A stretch of 64,000 nucleotides of DNA from Methanobacteriaceae archaeon (GCA_013403005.1 JACBOA010000003.1:23501-87500), one strand, 5' to 3'; counted from the first letter of the stretch, positions 47,700 through 58,165 are shown. Numbers and translations are program-made. The notes: generated from the letters alone by a model not told the origin.

Positions 47700-48542
47700 C
47701 TACAACCGAATTAAAGATGCCGTAAGAGGAGAACCTAAAGCAAATCCTAGGAAAACAATTCCCATTCCTATCTTAATCCTTTTCGATATTTTACGAGTTG
47801 TTTCTATGGATTGATCTTTCAATATTGCAACAGCACCAGACAGGAAAATAAGTATTGCAACTATAAGGATAATAAGATATAATATGTTAAATACCCCCAT
47901 AAAGTAGAGTAATGGGCTGGTAACGCTGGCTAATACCATGAAAAATGCAGCGATAACAGAAGATATCCTTTTTCCATATACTATGGGTAGAGTGGTTGCA
48001 CCTTCCTCTTTATCACCTTCCAAGTCTTCCATGTCCTTGACGATTTCCCGGGCCATGGTCATTAAAAAGGCATAGAACCCTAAATATATAGAAACCATTA
48101 TCTGATTGACTGCTATGCCTCCAAAAACAAAGCATAATCCTGTTAAGAATGATATAGTCAGGTTACCAATTAAACACTTTTTTTTCAAGTCTCGAGCATA
48201 ATGGATCATTAACAGAGAGCTTAAAAGTGCAATAATCCCCAGCAGCCAGTTAATTAAAAAAGCAGTGAGTATTCCTATGATAAATAGTGAAATTGAATAA
48301 ATCAGGGCATTCTTGAGGGAAATACGTCCAGAGGGAATGGGACGCTGGGGTTTGTTAATGGCATCGATTTTGTGATCAAAATAATCATTGATAACGTTAC
48401 CGGCTCCTGTAACTAAAAAAACCACAGCTGCAGCCATTAATGCTTCTAATGTGAATTTACCACTTATGATTGCCATTAATAGAATGGCAATAACTGCCAT
48501 TATGGCGTTTCCAGGCCTTAATATTTCAATATAGGGGTTCAT
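47700..48542 (-). CDS. UbiA prenyltransferase, likely DGGGP synthase
   Basis: This 280-residue protein has about eight TM segments, the first Asp-rich motif NVINDYFDHKIDAINKP and the second REIVKDMEDLEGDKEEGA, plus RPIPSGRIS. In archaea this group adds the second geranylgeranyl chain to make digeranylgeranylglyceryl phosphate, the membrane lipid precursor. A quinone-type role is unlikely here because methanogens of this order use methanophenazine-free energy coupling. Confidence 0.88.
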   Translation of the reverse strand: MNPYIEILRPGNAIMAVIAILLMAIISGKFTLEALMAAAVVFLVTGAGNVINDYFDHKIDAINKPQRPIPSGRISLKNALIYSISLFIIGILTAFLINWLLGIIALLSSLLMIHYARDLKKKCLIGNLTISFLTGLCFVFGGIAVNQIMVSIYLGFYAFLMTMAREIVKDMEDLEGDKEEGATTLPIVYGKRISSVIAAFFMVLASVTSPLLYFMGVFNILYLIILIVAILIFLSGAVAILKDQSIETTRKISKRIKIGMGIVFLGFALGSPLTASLIRL

Positions 48543-48642
48543 AATAACACTCTAACACTCAGTAGAAATATCATTGAGATATCATAGAGATGATTTAATC
48601 CAATCCTCTAAAACCAATAATCATGACCGTTATAAGACTCGT

Positions 48643-48930
48643 TTATTCTGATTCATCATCTGAATTTCTGGATTTTCTGGCAATTAAAAGTTCTTCTCTG
48701 CATTTTTTAAGTTCTCTCCTGATGAGGAAAAGTTTCAGGTAGAAATAAATAGCCAATACCAGTAATATGAAAACCAGAAGAACTAAAAATCCAGTTATTA
48801 TACCTGCAGCCATTGCCTGCCAGAGGATGGTGAAACCATAGACCAAATAAAAAACCGCACCTATCGCTCCCATGATCACAGCCAGTATAACAACTATTTT
48901 CAAAGTTTTAACGAGCTCATCTCTTTCCAT
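48643..48930 (-). CDS. Two-TM small membrane protein, unknown function
   Basis: This 95-residue protein has two hydrophobic segments (residues 9-31 and 36-62) and a charged cytoplasmic-looking end (RRELKKCREELLIARKSRN). It lies upstream of the UbiA gene on the same strand with a gap of about 100 bases. No named family was recognised. Confidence 0.65.
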   Translation of the reverse strand: MERDELVKTLKIVVILAVIMGAIGAVFYLVYGFTILWQAMAAGIITGFLVLLVFILLVLAIYFYLKLFLIRRELKKCREELLIARKSRNSDDESE

Positions 48931-49053
48931 ATTCTCACTGTGGCATATCTATTGTAGAGTTTTATTATATAATTTGCCATTAAATAAATATTGAATCCAT
49001 TTTTCAATATTTGCTGCCATCATATTAAATCCACATCAATCATTGGAGGATAA

Positions 49054-51852
49054 ATGTCCAAACTCAATATACCCGAACTTTTAGCCCCTGCAGGTTCCCT
49101 TGATACTCTGAAAGCAGGGGTGGGTGCTGGGGCAGATGCAGTTTACCTTTCAGGAAAAAAATTCGGCGCCAGGCAGTTCGCTCGTAATTTCAACCTAACT
49201 GAAATGGAAGAAGCCATAGAATACGCCCACCTGCGGGGAGTTAAGGTCTATGTTACTGTAAACACCCTTGTAAAGGAAACTGAACTATCCACAGTGGGTG
49301 ATTATCTCCTTGAGCTTTACAGTTTAGGGGCAGATGCAGTGATTGTGCAGGATCTGGGTGTGGCCAGACTTGCCAGAGAAATCGTTCCAGAACTGGATCT
49401 GCACTGCTCTACCCAGATGACCATTAATAACTATCAAGGAGTTCATTGGGCTTTGGATAATGGTTTCAAACGAGTGGTGCTAGCCCGGGAAATGCACCTA
49501 GAAAATATTGAAAAAGCAGCTAGAAAGTTGAAAAAAAAGATAGAACTGGAAGTTTTTGCCCACGGAGCTATCTGTTATTCTTATTCAGGACAATGTCTTC
49601 TTTCATCATTTATTGGAGGTAGGAGTGGTAATAGGGGAATGTGTGCTCAACCATGCCGCAAAAACTATCAGTTAATCATTGCCAAGGCCGATGCATATGG
49701 GAAATTTGAGAAAATTGAAAAAATCCCCTTAAAAGATCATTATCTCCTTTCAACCAGGGATCTTGCTATCTACTCCCAACTAGACCGGATTGTAAAAGCT
49801 CCTGTGGATTCTATTAAAATTGAAGGGAGAATGAAGCCTCCGGAATATGTGGCTAATGTGGTTAAAGTATATCGAGAAGCACTAGACTCCCTTAAAAAAG
49901 GAGAATGGAAAGCTGAGGACGAAGAGATTTTGAAGCTTAAAATGTGCTTTAACAGGGGTTTAAACAATGGTTGGCTTCTCAATAATAAGAAGGATACAGT
50001 GATGGGAAGAGATAACCCTGGTAATAGAGGTTTGTACTTGGGAACAGTCACAGATTACCATAAAAACCTTGATGAGGCTATTATTCACCTGGTGAACCGG
50101 GTGAACCTTCAAAAGGGTGATGGGATTCTCTTTAAGGATCCGAGGAAAACAGGGCCTGCTGCTAATATATGGGGAACTGTACTTGAATACCAACCCATGA
50201 TTAGGAAGGATAAATTATTTTTAAAACTTCACAAATCAGTTCAATTGGGAAGCCAGCTTTTCCTAACTAGGAGAAAATCCCTGGTGGATGCTGGGGAAAA
50301 AATGGTTAAAAGTCCTGATTTACCACGTAGTATTCCTCTGGAAGTTCAAATTAAGTGGAACAAAAGATTTACTCCAATGGTCAGAGTAATTGCATCACCA
50401 CCCCGTCTTGAAGAGTTTATTATTGAACTGAAATCTGATTTTTCAATGGAAAAAGCTGAAAAAAGACCATTATCCCGTGAATCAATAATTAAACAGCTTC
50501 AAAAAACAGGTGGAACTCCATTCATAATCAATGATATTGAAATGGATTATCCTGGAAATTTGTTCACCCCAGTTCGTAATCTGAATCATCTGCGTAGAGA
50601 AATTCTGGAAGAGGTTCAACAGAGAATAATAGAAACATTAAAGCCACCTAAAGAAGATGTTCAATCTGCAAAAACACGCCTACACAAATGGAAACTGAAT
50701 TACAATAGTGCTAAAAGAATGAGTGGTGGAGAATTAACCACAACAGAATCAGAGTATAAAAAATCAAAAAAGAAGGGGCTTAATTTAAGAAAGAAATGGC
50801 TTGAGAACAAAGAACTGAGTAATAAGGAATTGATAGATAAAGAAAAAACAGAGGAAATATGCGATTCGCTCTTTGATCTGGCCATTTATGTAAATTCTAT
50901 TCCTTCTTTAAAATCTGCCCTGGAATCCGGGTGCAGAGTAATTTATTTCCAGCCAAAAATTCATGAGGCCACAGCATATAATGGTAAAAATGGGAAATCC
51001 TGGAAAGATTTTACTTGTTTAAAACATTCCAATGATTATAAAAATTATTTTGAAGAGATTGCATCATATTTAAAAGAGGCTTCTTCTCTTTGCAATGAAT
51101 ATGATGCTGAACTCATATGGAAATGGCCAACTATCACTGATGAGGATTTTATTAAATGGGCAATTCGTCTTTTGAATAGGTTAACAGGTACAATATCTGG
51201 AGTGGATGTGGCTGGATTGGGGGCACTATGGTCCTTAAAAGATGATTTTGGTTCTTTGAACTTGTACGGCTCTGCAGGATTAAACATATGGAACCATATG
51301 GCAATAGATGAACTGCCCTCTTTAAATAGTGTGACCTTATCACCAGAACTATCCAAGGATGATCTGAAAAAAGTAATCAACTATTCTTCGTTTTGTGGCT
51401 CTGAAAAGATTTTTTCATTTATAGTGCAGGGAAACTTGGAGGCAGTGGTGAGTGAAGACTGTCTTCCCTGTATAATTAAAGAGGGGGAGGTTTTAAAAAG
51501 AATTAAAAACACCAGCTACCAATCATTAGGAATAAAAGATCCGAGAAATAGGATCTTCCCAGTTGAACTTGATGAAAATTGCAGGACCCATATTTTCAAT
51601 TCAGTTGAACTGTGTCTTATTGACCACATTCCCCCACTTCTTGCTATGGGAGTCAACAGGCTGATTATAGATTCACGGAACAAACCCCCTATTTATGTGA
51701 AGAATATTCTATCATTATACCAGGAAGCATTAAAACTTTCCATTCTAAATGTACCTGATTTGGAAGATAGACTAAATTCTTGTAAAAAAAGGGTTAAAAA
51801 AATGTCCAACGGAGGTATTACCACTGGGAACTTCCTGCGAGGAGTTAAATAA
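49054..51852 (+). CDS. U32-family peptidase with C-terminal extension
   Basis: This 932-residue protein has a U32 domain (PELLAPAGSLDTLKAGVGAG at the start and the family signature EVFAHGAICYSYSGQCLLSSF with later CAQPC) in the first 420 residues, then a DUF3656-like linker and a second U32-like part. U32 proteins act with radical SAM or Fe-S chemistry in RNA hydroxylation or collagen degradation. In archaea their substrate is unknown. Single gene. Confidence 0.9.
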   Translation: MSKLNIPELLAPAGSLDTLKAGVGAGADAVYLSGKKFGARQFARNFNLTEMEEAIEYAHLRGVKVYVTVNTLVKETELSTVGDYLLELYSLGADAVIVQDLGVARLAREIVPELDLHCSTQMTINNYQGVHWALDNGFKRVVLAREMHLENIEKAARKLKKKIELEVFAHGAICYSYSGQCLLSSFIGGRSGNRGMCAQPCRKNYQLIIAKADAYGKFEKIEKIPLKDHYLLSTRDLAIYSQLDRIVKAPVDSIKIEGRMKPPEYVANVVKVYREALDSLKKGEWKAEDEEILKLKMCFNRGLNNGWLLNNKKDTVMGRDNPGNRGLYLGTVTDYHKNLDEAIIHLVNRVNLQKGDGILFKDPRKTGPAANIWGTVLEYQPMIRKDKLFLKLHKSVQLGSQLFLTRRKSLVDAGEKMVKSPDLPRSIPLEVQIKWNKRFTPMVRVIASPPRLEEFIIELKSDFSMEKAEKRPLSRESIIKQLQKTGGTPFIINDIEMDYPGNLFTPVRNLNHLRREILEEVQQRIIETLKPPKEDVQSAKTRLHKWKLNYNSAKRMSGGELTTTESEYKKSKKKGLNLRKKWLENKELSNKELIDKEKTEEICDSLFDLAIYVNSIPSLKSALESGCRVIYFQPKIHEATAYNGKNGKSWKDFTCLKHSNDYKNYFEEIASYLKEASSLCNEYDAELIWKWPTITDEDFIKWAIRLLNRLTGTISGVDVAGLGALWSLKDDFGSLNLYGSAGLNIWNHMAIDELPSLNSVTLSPELSKDDLKKVINYSSFCGSEKIFSFIVQGNLEAVVSEDCLPCIIKEGEVLKRIKNTSYQSLGIKDPRNRIFPVELDENCRTHIFNSVELCLIDHIPPLLAMGVNRLIIDSRNKPPIYVKNILSLYQEALKLSILNVPDLEDRLNSCKKRVKKMSNGGITTGNFLRGVK

Positions 51853-51945
51853 TTCACATCTTGAAATCGTGACTAACAACTGAAGTTGGAAATTTTCCCC
51901 TATGAAACTATTTTATTTAATTTTTTTAAACCCCCTATTTAAAAA

Positions 51946-52773
51946 TTATAAAGGCAAATTAAGCCATTTTAAAACTCCCATCATCTTTAAAGCAATATAA
52001 ATCATCAGTGCAGAGAAGATGTATTTTAACTTTTTTTCCGGTAATCTGTGAGCAGCTTTAACTCCAATGTGAGCCATGGGAATGCTGGTGCATGCTAAAG
52101 CCACCGCCTGCACCAAATTAACATATCCTACAGAGTAAGGAGGTAAGGTTGGTGTATTCATACCTGTGAGGATGTAGGTGATGATTCCCCCAGTTGATGC
52201 CAGGACAATGAAAGCAGTGGAAGTTCCAATGGCCTTATGGATAGGGAATCTCAGGAGAATGTTGAGTATGGGAACCATGACCACGCCACCACCGATTCCC
52301 AAGAGTCCAGAGGAAAAACCTCCCAAAAACCCCCATAGAATGTAAGAAGGTTTTGAATGTGAATTTTCCTCCCTGATCTCAGGATATTTAGAACTGATCA
52401 TCCAGAAAGCACTGCCCATTGCCATTAAACCAAAAATAAAACCCAATACAGTAACAGGAGCATTGCTGGCTATTTCAGCACCTAAAACTCCTCCCATGAG
52501 TCCTGCAACTCCCAAATAGATTGCAGGGACCACTAAAACAGTTCCTCGACGCCAGTGCCCCCAGGCTCCGTTTAAAGCTGTGGGGAGTATCACCACCAGA
52601 CTGGTGGCAAAAGCTACTCTAAGGGATGTATCCGGATCAAAACCCATGGCTGTGAGGAGAAAAAACTGGATAGGCACCATTATAAAACCTCCACCTACTC
52701 CTAAGAGCCCGGAGGCAAACCCTACAAAAGCACCAGTAGCTAGAAGGATTATGATGTATGTTAAAAACTCCAT
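51946..52773 (-). CDS. TauE/SafE family permease
   Basis: This 275-residue protein has eight TM segments in two similar halves, each with a glycine-rich turn (GVGGGFIMVP and GIGGGVVMVP), the TauE/SafE signature. The family moves sulfonates, sulfite or related anions across the membrane. A palindromic site lies just upstream (52830-52861). Confidence 0.93.
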   Translation of the reverse strand: MEFLTYIIILLATGAFVGFASGLLGVGGGFIMVPIQFFLLTAMGFDPDTSLRVAFATSLVVILPTALNGAWGHWRRGTVLVVPAIYLGVAGLMGGVLGAEIASNAPVTVLGFIFGLMAMGSAFWMISSKYPEIREENSHSKPSYILWGFLGGFSSGLLGIGGGVVMVPILNILLRFPIHKAIGTSTAFIVLASTGGIITYILTGMNTPTLPPYSVGYVNLVQAVALACTSIPMAHIGVKAAHRLPEKKLKYIFSALMIYIALKMMGVLKWLNLPL

Positions 52774-52829
52774 TTACAACCATTCCGTGAAATTGATCCT
52801 TTAGATATTGTTTTTCATAAGTATCTTAG

Positions 52830-52861
52830 TTGTATCAAGTTTTACATTATATTTGATGCAA
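52830..52861. promoter_or_regulatory. Inverted repeat upstream of the TauE/SafE gene
   Basis: TTGTATCAA (52830-52838) and TTGATGCAA (52853-52861) pair as an inverted repeat with one mismatch, centred 70-75 bases before the start of the minus-strand permease gene. The spacing and placement suit a repressor site. It may be chance in AT-rich DNA. Confidence 0.35.
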
Positions 52862-52960
52862 TATAAATCACAGTTAATGTTTTTTAAAAGATAAATAACA
52901 TGAATCTATTAAAATTCTATTCTAAAAGGCTGTTTGAAATTTATTCCTTCTTGGATATAA

Positions 52961-53019
52961 TTCATTGATGTTCATTGATGAAAATTTATCTTAAAGGAAT
53001 CTTATGGAAATCTTATGGA
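52961..53019. repeat. Two short tandem duplications before mutS2
   Basis: TTCATTGATG is repeated head to tail at 52961-52980, and AATCTTATGGA at 52998-53019. Both are exact, and they lie 17 bases apart. Confidence 0.7.
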
Positions 53020-53200
53020 AAAGGATTTCCGATTATAGATCTGGGGGAATATGAGGTTAATATAGAATTTTTTATAGATCATCTTTATATCCTCAAGAGC
53101 AAATTTAAAACAATCAATTACTAAACAAGGTAACACCAATAAATAATAATAAATATTTTAAACCTATGATTAATTCGATGATGTTTTTGGAGTGATATTA

Positions 53201-55096
53201 TTGGATATACGCAACATCAAGGGTATTGGGGATAAGTTGGCTGCCAAGATCATTAGCCATTTTGGGAGTCAGGATGAATTTCTCCAGGCGGCAAGTAATT
53301 ATGAGGTTTACCGGCTGGCAAGTATGGAAGGGATTAGCCAGCGCCGTGCAGTGGAGATTATTAATGCAGTTCTTGGGAATCCGAAACAAGAATTTCTCAA
53401 AACAGAACGGGCGGTTCAGATCTACGAGGAAATAATACAATGTATAATTCAATATGCCAGCACTGAATACGCCAGAAACAGGATCCTACTTCTCAGCCCG
53501 GGGAAAAATCCGGGGGAAATTGATGAAAATCTGAAGATGGTGATGGAAGCCAAAGAAAAGGTGACCAGTTTACCCCTTGATGAACTTAGAACTCTTTTAA
53601 GGAATGTTGACTTTACCAAAAGTTCTAAACCCAAATATGACACTTCAAAGGCAATTTTAGTTGAATCGAAGGAAGATTACACCAGATTAGTGGATAGTAA
53701 TCTAAATCAATATGCTCAAATTCTCAGTATAAATGAAGTAAGAAGTCTGGATGAGTTTGAACTGGTAGTTTACGTGTACCGAGAAGGACTTCTGGAACTG
53801 GATGACACATCCAACCTGACCATGGTTAGTGGAGAGGCTGAAGATCTTGAAATCATACCAGAAATTGTTTTATCTTACTATCAGGATAACCATGAACTTT
53901 TAGAAAATATCCTGAAGATTAGAAACATATTAGGATATGAATCTGTTTTAGGGGATGTTTTAGAACTATTAAATTCGCTTAAATCTTCCAAGGTTGATGA
54001 GAAATCATTTGACGATGCTGTTAACCATGCCAAAGAAAAGGCAGATAAAAAATTAAAAGAAGCCATTAAAAAGGTGGATTTATCAGGGGAAGAGGTCTTA
54101 GATCTTTTGAATAAAGACATGCCTCCTAAAATTCAGGAAATATTTGACAGAACCTTGAAAGAAACCATGGAAGAGATTAAAGATAAAACTGGAGTTAGTT
54201 TTGATCCTTTCATCCGGAAATATCCATTGGAAATTGATTGGCAGGAACTGGAAAGAGTTAAAAAAAATGAAATAGGTAAAAAACAGGTTAAATCTTTCGA
54301 AGAAAGGGTTAAAGTGGCTTCCAAACTTGAAAAGCTTAAAAGGGATGTTGAAAATGAGATTCATGAAATTATGGAATTTGACTACCACTTCACCCTGGGA
54401 TGTTTCGCTTATTATTATGATTTACACCCCCCGGTTTTAGGAGATGGGTTCAACTTCAAGGAAGGTTTGCATCTTAATTTAGCCCTTGAAGATCCTGAAC
54501 GTGTTCAGCGGATTGATTACTCCCTTGAATCCCCGGATAATGTGGTTCTCCTGACAGGGGCTAACAGTGGAGGGAAAACTACCCTGCTGGAAACTTTAGC
54601 CCAGATCTGTATCATGAGCCAAATGGGGCTGCCAGTATGTGCCAGAGAAGCCCAGGTGAAACTGGTTGATGAGATATACTTTTTCAGTAAAAAACGTTCA
54701 CTGGATGCAGGGGCGTTTGAATCATTCCTGAGCACATTCATGCCTATAGTAGTTAGAGAAGAGGAAAAACTGATCCTTTTAGATGAGCTTGAAGCAATAA
54801 CTGAACTGGAAGCTGCAGTGAAAATCATTTCCAGCTTTATCAATTTCATCCAGGATTCTAAATCCTTTGCCATCATTGTCACCCACATGGCAAGGGAAAT
54901 ACTCAAAAACACAGATGTCAGGGTGGATGGAATCGAAGCTAAAGGTTTGGATGAGGATTATAACCTTATTGTAGACCGTACCCCTCGGATGAACTACTTT
55001 GCCCGGAGCACTCCAGAGCTGATTCTTAGAATGGTGTACGCAAGATCAGAGGGTAAACTTAGAGAAGTTTATGGTAAGATGCTGGAAAGGTTCTGA
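53201..55096 (+). CDS. MutS2-like ATPase with N-terminal helix-hairpin-helix
   Basis: This protein of about 631 residues starts with a helix-hairpin-helix (IKGIGDKLAAKIISHFGS). Then comes the MutS core/lever, and an ABC ATPase with Walker A GANSGGKTT, signature region LDAGAFESFLS and Walker B LILLDELEA. No Smr nuclease domain is seen at the end, so it differs from bacterial MutS2 and matches the archaeal group. The family may act on branched DNA or collided ribosomes. TTG 53201 is chosen because GGAGTGAT lies 5-6 bases upstream; GTG 53192 overlaps that site. Confidence 0.88.
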   Translation: MDIRNIKGIGDKLAAKIISHFGSQDEFLQAASNYEVYRLASMEGISQRRAVEIINAVLGNPKQEFLKTERAVQIYEEIIQCIIQYASTEYARNRILLLSPGKNPGEIDENLKMVMEAKEKVTSLPLDELRTLLRNVDFTKSSKPKYDTSKAILVESKEDYTRLVDSNLNQYAQILSINEVRSLDEFELVVYVYREGLLELDDTSNLTMVSGEAEDLEIIPEIVLSYYQDNHELLENILKIRNILGYESVLGDVLELLNSLKSSKVDEKSFDDAVNHAKEKADKKLKEAIKKVDLSGEEVLDLLNKDMPPKIQEIFDRTLKETMEEIKDKTGVSFDPFIRKYPLEIDWQELERVKKNEIGKKQVKSFEERVKVASKLEKLKRDVENEIHEIMEFDYHFTLGCFAYYYDLHPPVLGDGFNFKEGLHLNLALEDPERVQRIDYSLESPDNVVLLTGANSGGKTTLLETLAQICIMSQMGLPVCAREAQVKLVDEIYFFSKKRSLDAGAFESFLSTFMPIVVREEEKLILLDELEAITELEAAVKIISSFINFIQDSKSFAIIVTHMAREILKNTDVRVDGIEAKGLDEDYNLIVDRTPRMNYFARSTPELILRMVYARSEGKLREVYGKMLERF

Positions 55097-56150
55097 TCTA
55101 AAAAAAATACTAAAACTAGAAATTTTTTCTAATTTCTGATGGATTCTGATTTTATTATTCCCATTAGATTAAATTAAATACCTTAAACCACCAGATAAAT
55201 ATTTTGGTGGTATTCTACTCCCTAATACATGTATCCTTTTAGTGGAGGTGTTTTTCTTCCAGTTTTAGGCCACATGTAATCCACCAGCAACTTCCATTTA
55301 GAGCAGTTTGGATAGAAATTTTTCTTATAGGTTTTTTCTGACAAACAGCCAGAGTATGTATGTTCTTAGCTTCACCACTTGGATCTGGAAAGTAACCATC
55401 CGAATAAAATCTAATCTCCACACAAAGATGTAAGTATCATTAACCACGATGATGAACTGCGAAGCTCAGGAAATGCTTTCAACATTTTCATTGATAAAAT
55501 AAACTGCCTATCCACCAGGAAACTAATTCCATTTTTTTTGTTGATTCAATCTGTTGCTGGTGAAAACACTACTTAAAGCAACCAGGAAAATTAAAAAAGC
55601 TCTGACAATAATTTATTTATCCATTATAAAGACATCTCTGAGTAAAGGTCATTTTTATCACCAGCAATCCAATTAATAATTTAGAATTACCATCAATAAT
55701 TACCATTTGAATAAACTGGGATTTGAAAAGTAATAGGTGTTGGAATGCTCAGAAAAAATAAATTGGTACTATAAAATTTTAGTTTTAGACTGTTCATCAA
55801 AGATTCAGAGTTGTTTATCATCCCTTTTACCCAACAAGTACAGATTTAGCCAGCTTTATCATTGCAAATATCCTAAAAACCCAATAGCTTATCCTCCCCC
55901 ATGATCTCGAATGCCAGATTTAAATCCAAATAAACTCCATTAGGGTTCACTGAGTTGGATGTGGACCGGTAATTATATGCAATACCACTCCCATGTTAAT
56001 ATTATAGAATTTTTAAACAAACTCTAACCCGATATAGAACATTTTACTTGATATCTGGAATTTTTCATCGATAAAATAGATTAATAATTAAGGTTTGGAG
56101 AATTTAGAGGATAACTTTAAATTAACCAAAAACCCTGGAAGTTTGATAAA
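55097..56150. other. Long gap between mutS2-like gene and the trehalose operon
   Basis: About 1050 bases without a convincing gene. A hairpin (ACCACC 55187-55192 with GGTGGT 55206-55211, 13-base loop) lies about 90 bases after the mutS2-like stop and may be its terminator. A 60-codon minus-strand frame (55239-55421, start GTG) contains CWWITC and could be a small protein, but I cannot support it. The operon promoter is probably near 56000-56100. Confidence 0.4.
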
Positions 56151-57311
56151 ATGGATTCTATTATGGGTCTTCAAAATAGGGTCGAACAGCTCCGTGAAGA
56201 TGATAAACCATCCTACAATATTCTCAAACGGATTTATAGAATTGATTCGAAAGAGGGATTTCAAAAAATTCCTGATTCTTTCAAAAAGAAAACTTTAACT
56301 TATTTTGGGCAGAAGGATTCCAGAGGGAAGATTATTGAAGATGAAAATGAAGTGGTTCAACGAATAGAAAATCAAGAGATTATCAGCATTTTCAATCAAT
56401 GGACCTGTGAAGGTTCTCTTTTTAATTCTCTTCGAGCTATGCGCCCGGGTATAAGTGCCTCAGACATGGCTGAGGAAAAAAAACATATCCTTAAGTTAAT
56501 CAATGCTTCAAGGGATAATTGCGATTTCTGCCATGGAGAAAAGTACACTCCTGAAGATGTTTTTGGGCGGGTGAGAGGAACATATTCACATACCGCAGCT
56601 AACATAGCCAAATATGATTCATGGAGCAGTTTGGTCATATTCCATAATCACAATCCCCTAGAATTCACATTGGAAGAATTTTCCGACTACTTAGCCACTG
56701 GTTTTACCTGGTTTAGATCTGTTTATAATCATGACCCCCATTACAGATTTCCGTTTTTTATCTGGAACTGCCTTCATCGGGCCGGAGCTTCTCAGGTACA
56801 CGGACACTGCCAGATACTGGTTAGTGAGGAACCTTATGCCAGATTAGAAAACATTCTGAAGGCATGCGAATTATATGAAACTGAAACTGGTGAAGATCTC
56901 ATCCAGGATATTTATCGAGTGCATGATTCCCTGGGACTGTCAGTTAAACATGAGGATGTTAAGCTTTTTACCAGCCTAACTCCCTTGAAAGAAAAAGAAG
57001 TGGTTATTATCTCATCAAAGAACCCTTCAGAAAGTGAAAACACTAAAAAGATCATGTTTAAGACTTTGAGGTGCTTTATTGATGTGATGGGTGTTTATAG
57101 TTTTAATGTATCCATTTCTTGCCCTCCCCTGGATAATGAAGATAAACATCCCTATATAATAAAAATTGTGGACAGGGGTAGTATGTTGAAACCAACATCA
57201 GACATTGGTGGAATGGAACTCTATGGAAGTTCTGTAGTCGCAGATGACCCTTATAAAGTCATCGAAGTGTTAAAAAATGCTTTGAATGAAAAATTAGATT
57301 TTGAGAATTGA
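56151..57311 (+). CDS. GalT/HIT-superfamily nucleotidyltransferase-like protein
   Basis: This 386-residue protein has a HIT/GalT active-site pattern, GASQVHGHCQ, a zinc-like Cys pair (CDFCHGEKYTPE) and FEN-type ends. It resembles galactose-1-phosphate uridylyltransferase and ADP-glucose phosphorylase relatives, which move nucleotides between sugar phosphates. As first gene of the trehalose cluster it may handle NDP-glucose. Substrate unknown. Start at ATG 56151; ATG 56163 is possible. Confidence 0.7.
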   Translation: MDSIMGLQNRVEQLREDDKPSYNILKRIYRIDSKEGFQKIPDSFKKKTLTYFGQKDSRGKIIEDENEVVQRIENQEIISIFNQWTCEGSLFNSLRAMRPGISASDMAEEKKHILKLINASRDNCDFCHGEKYTPEDVFGRVRGTYSHTAANIAKYDSWSSLVIFHNHNPLEFTLEEFSDYLATGFTWFRSVYNHDPHYRFPFFIWNCLHRAGASQVHGHCQILVSEEPYARLENILKACELYETETGEDLIQDIYRVHDSLGLSVKHEDVKLFTSLTPLKEKEVVIISSKNPSESENTKKIMFKTLRCFIDVMGVYSFNVSISCPPLDNEDKHPYIIKIVDRGSMLKPTSDIGGMELYGSSVVADDPYKVIEVLKNALNEKLDFEN

Positions 57312-57352
57312 AAAATTCATATAAGTTTTTTTAAAAAAAAAAAGGGACTAAT

Positions 57353-58165
57353 ATGGTTGCTGATATGCCAGAATATCTCTTTGATAATTTAAGATATCTT
57401 GAAGCCTTTAAACAAGATAGTTCCACTGGAATTGTTACTGATATTGATGGGACCATTAGTAAAATAGCTCCAACTCCAGATGAAGCTGTGGTGACCAGTA
57501 CCATGAGACGTGCCCTGGTTCAGCTGAATGAAAAATTTAAGTTAGTGGCTGTTATAAGTGGCAGATCCGTTCTGAAAGCCCGGGAAATGGTGCAGGTAGA
57601 TGGTTTGCTTTACGTTGGAAACCATGGTTTAGAATTTTTAAAAGATGATGAGCTCTGCATACGGCCTGAAGTTGAAAAATACATCCCCGAGATTAATGAA
57701 GCTGGTGAAAAACTTAAAAACAGTGAGTTATCAAGTATAAATGGTTTAATATTTGAAGATAAAGGGCTTTGTTATTCCATTCATTACCGTCTGGCCCAAG
57801 GTGAGCAGAATATTCGAGAAAAAATTTTAAACTCCCTGAAAGATGATCCTGTATGCAAAGAACTGAAAATATCAGAAGGTCGATGTTTGTTTGAGTTAAA
57901 ACCCCCAGTTAGTTATGATAAAGGCACTATTCTTCATGAAATTATCGAAGAACATGGCCTGGAAAAAATAATTTATTTGGGAGATGATATCACTGATTTT
58001 GATGCTTTTAGTAAATTAAAAGAACTTGAAAAACAGGGAATAATTCAGGGTGTAGGTATTTTAGTTCTTTCTCCTGAGATACCCTCCTACCTTAAAAAAG
58101 GTGCATCTTTTTTTATTAATAATGTGGATGAAGTTCTTAAATTTTTCCAATGGCTCTTAAACTGA
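57353..58165 (+). CDS. otsB: Trehalose-6-phosphate phosphatase
   Basis: This 270-residue HAD phosphatase of the OtsB type has DIDGTIS (nucleophile Asp near residue 27), ISGRS, and GDDITDFDAF (Mg site). A cap domain lies between about residues 120 and 200. It removes phosphate from trehalose-6-phosphate. The otsA-type synthase lies three genes downstream in the same direction, supporting the call. Confidence 0.9.
   Translation: MVADMPEYLFDNLRYLEAFKQDSSTGIVTDIDGTISKIAPTPDEAVVTSTMRRALVQLNEKFKLVAVISGRSVLKAREMVQVDGLLYVGNHGLEFLKDDELCIRPEVEKYIPEINEAGEKLKNSELSSINGLIFEDKGLCYSIHYRLAQGEQNIREKILNSLKDDPVCKELKISEGRCLFELKPPVSYDKGTILHEIIEEHGLEKIIYLGDDITDFDAFSKLKELEKQGIIQGVGILVLSPEIPSYLKKGASFFINNVDEVLKFFQWLLN

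Noticed and set aside
52961..53019. CRISPR-like repeats
   Set aside because: Only two copies of each short unit with no spacers.
55239..55421. 60-codon minus-strand frame as a gene
   Set aside because: GTG start without a clear ribosome-binding site and no recognised family, though it is noted in the gap entry.
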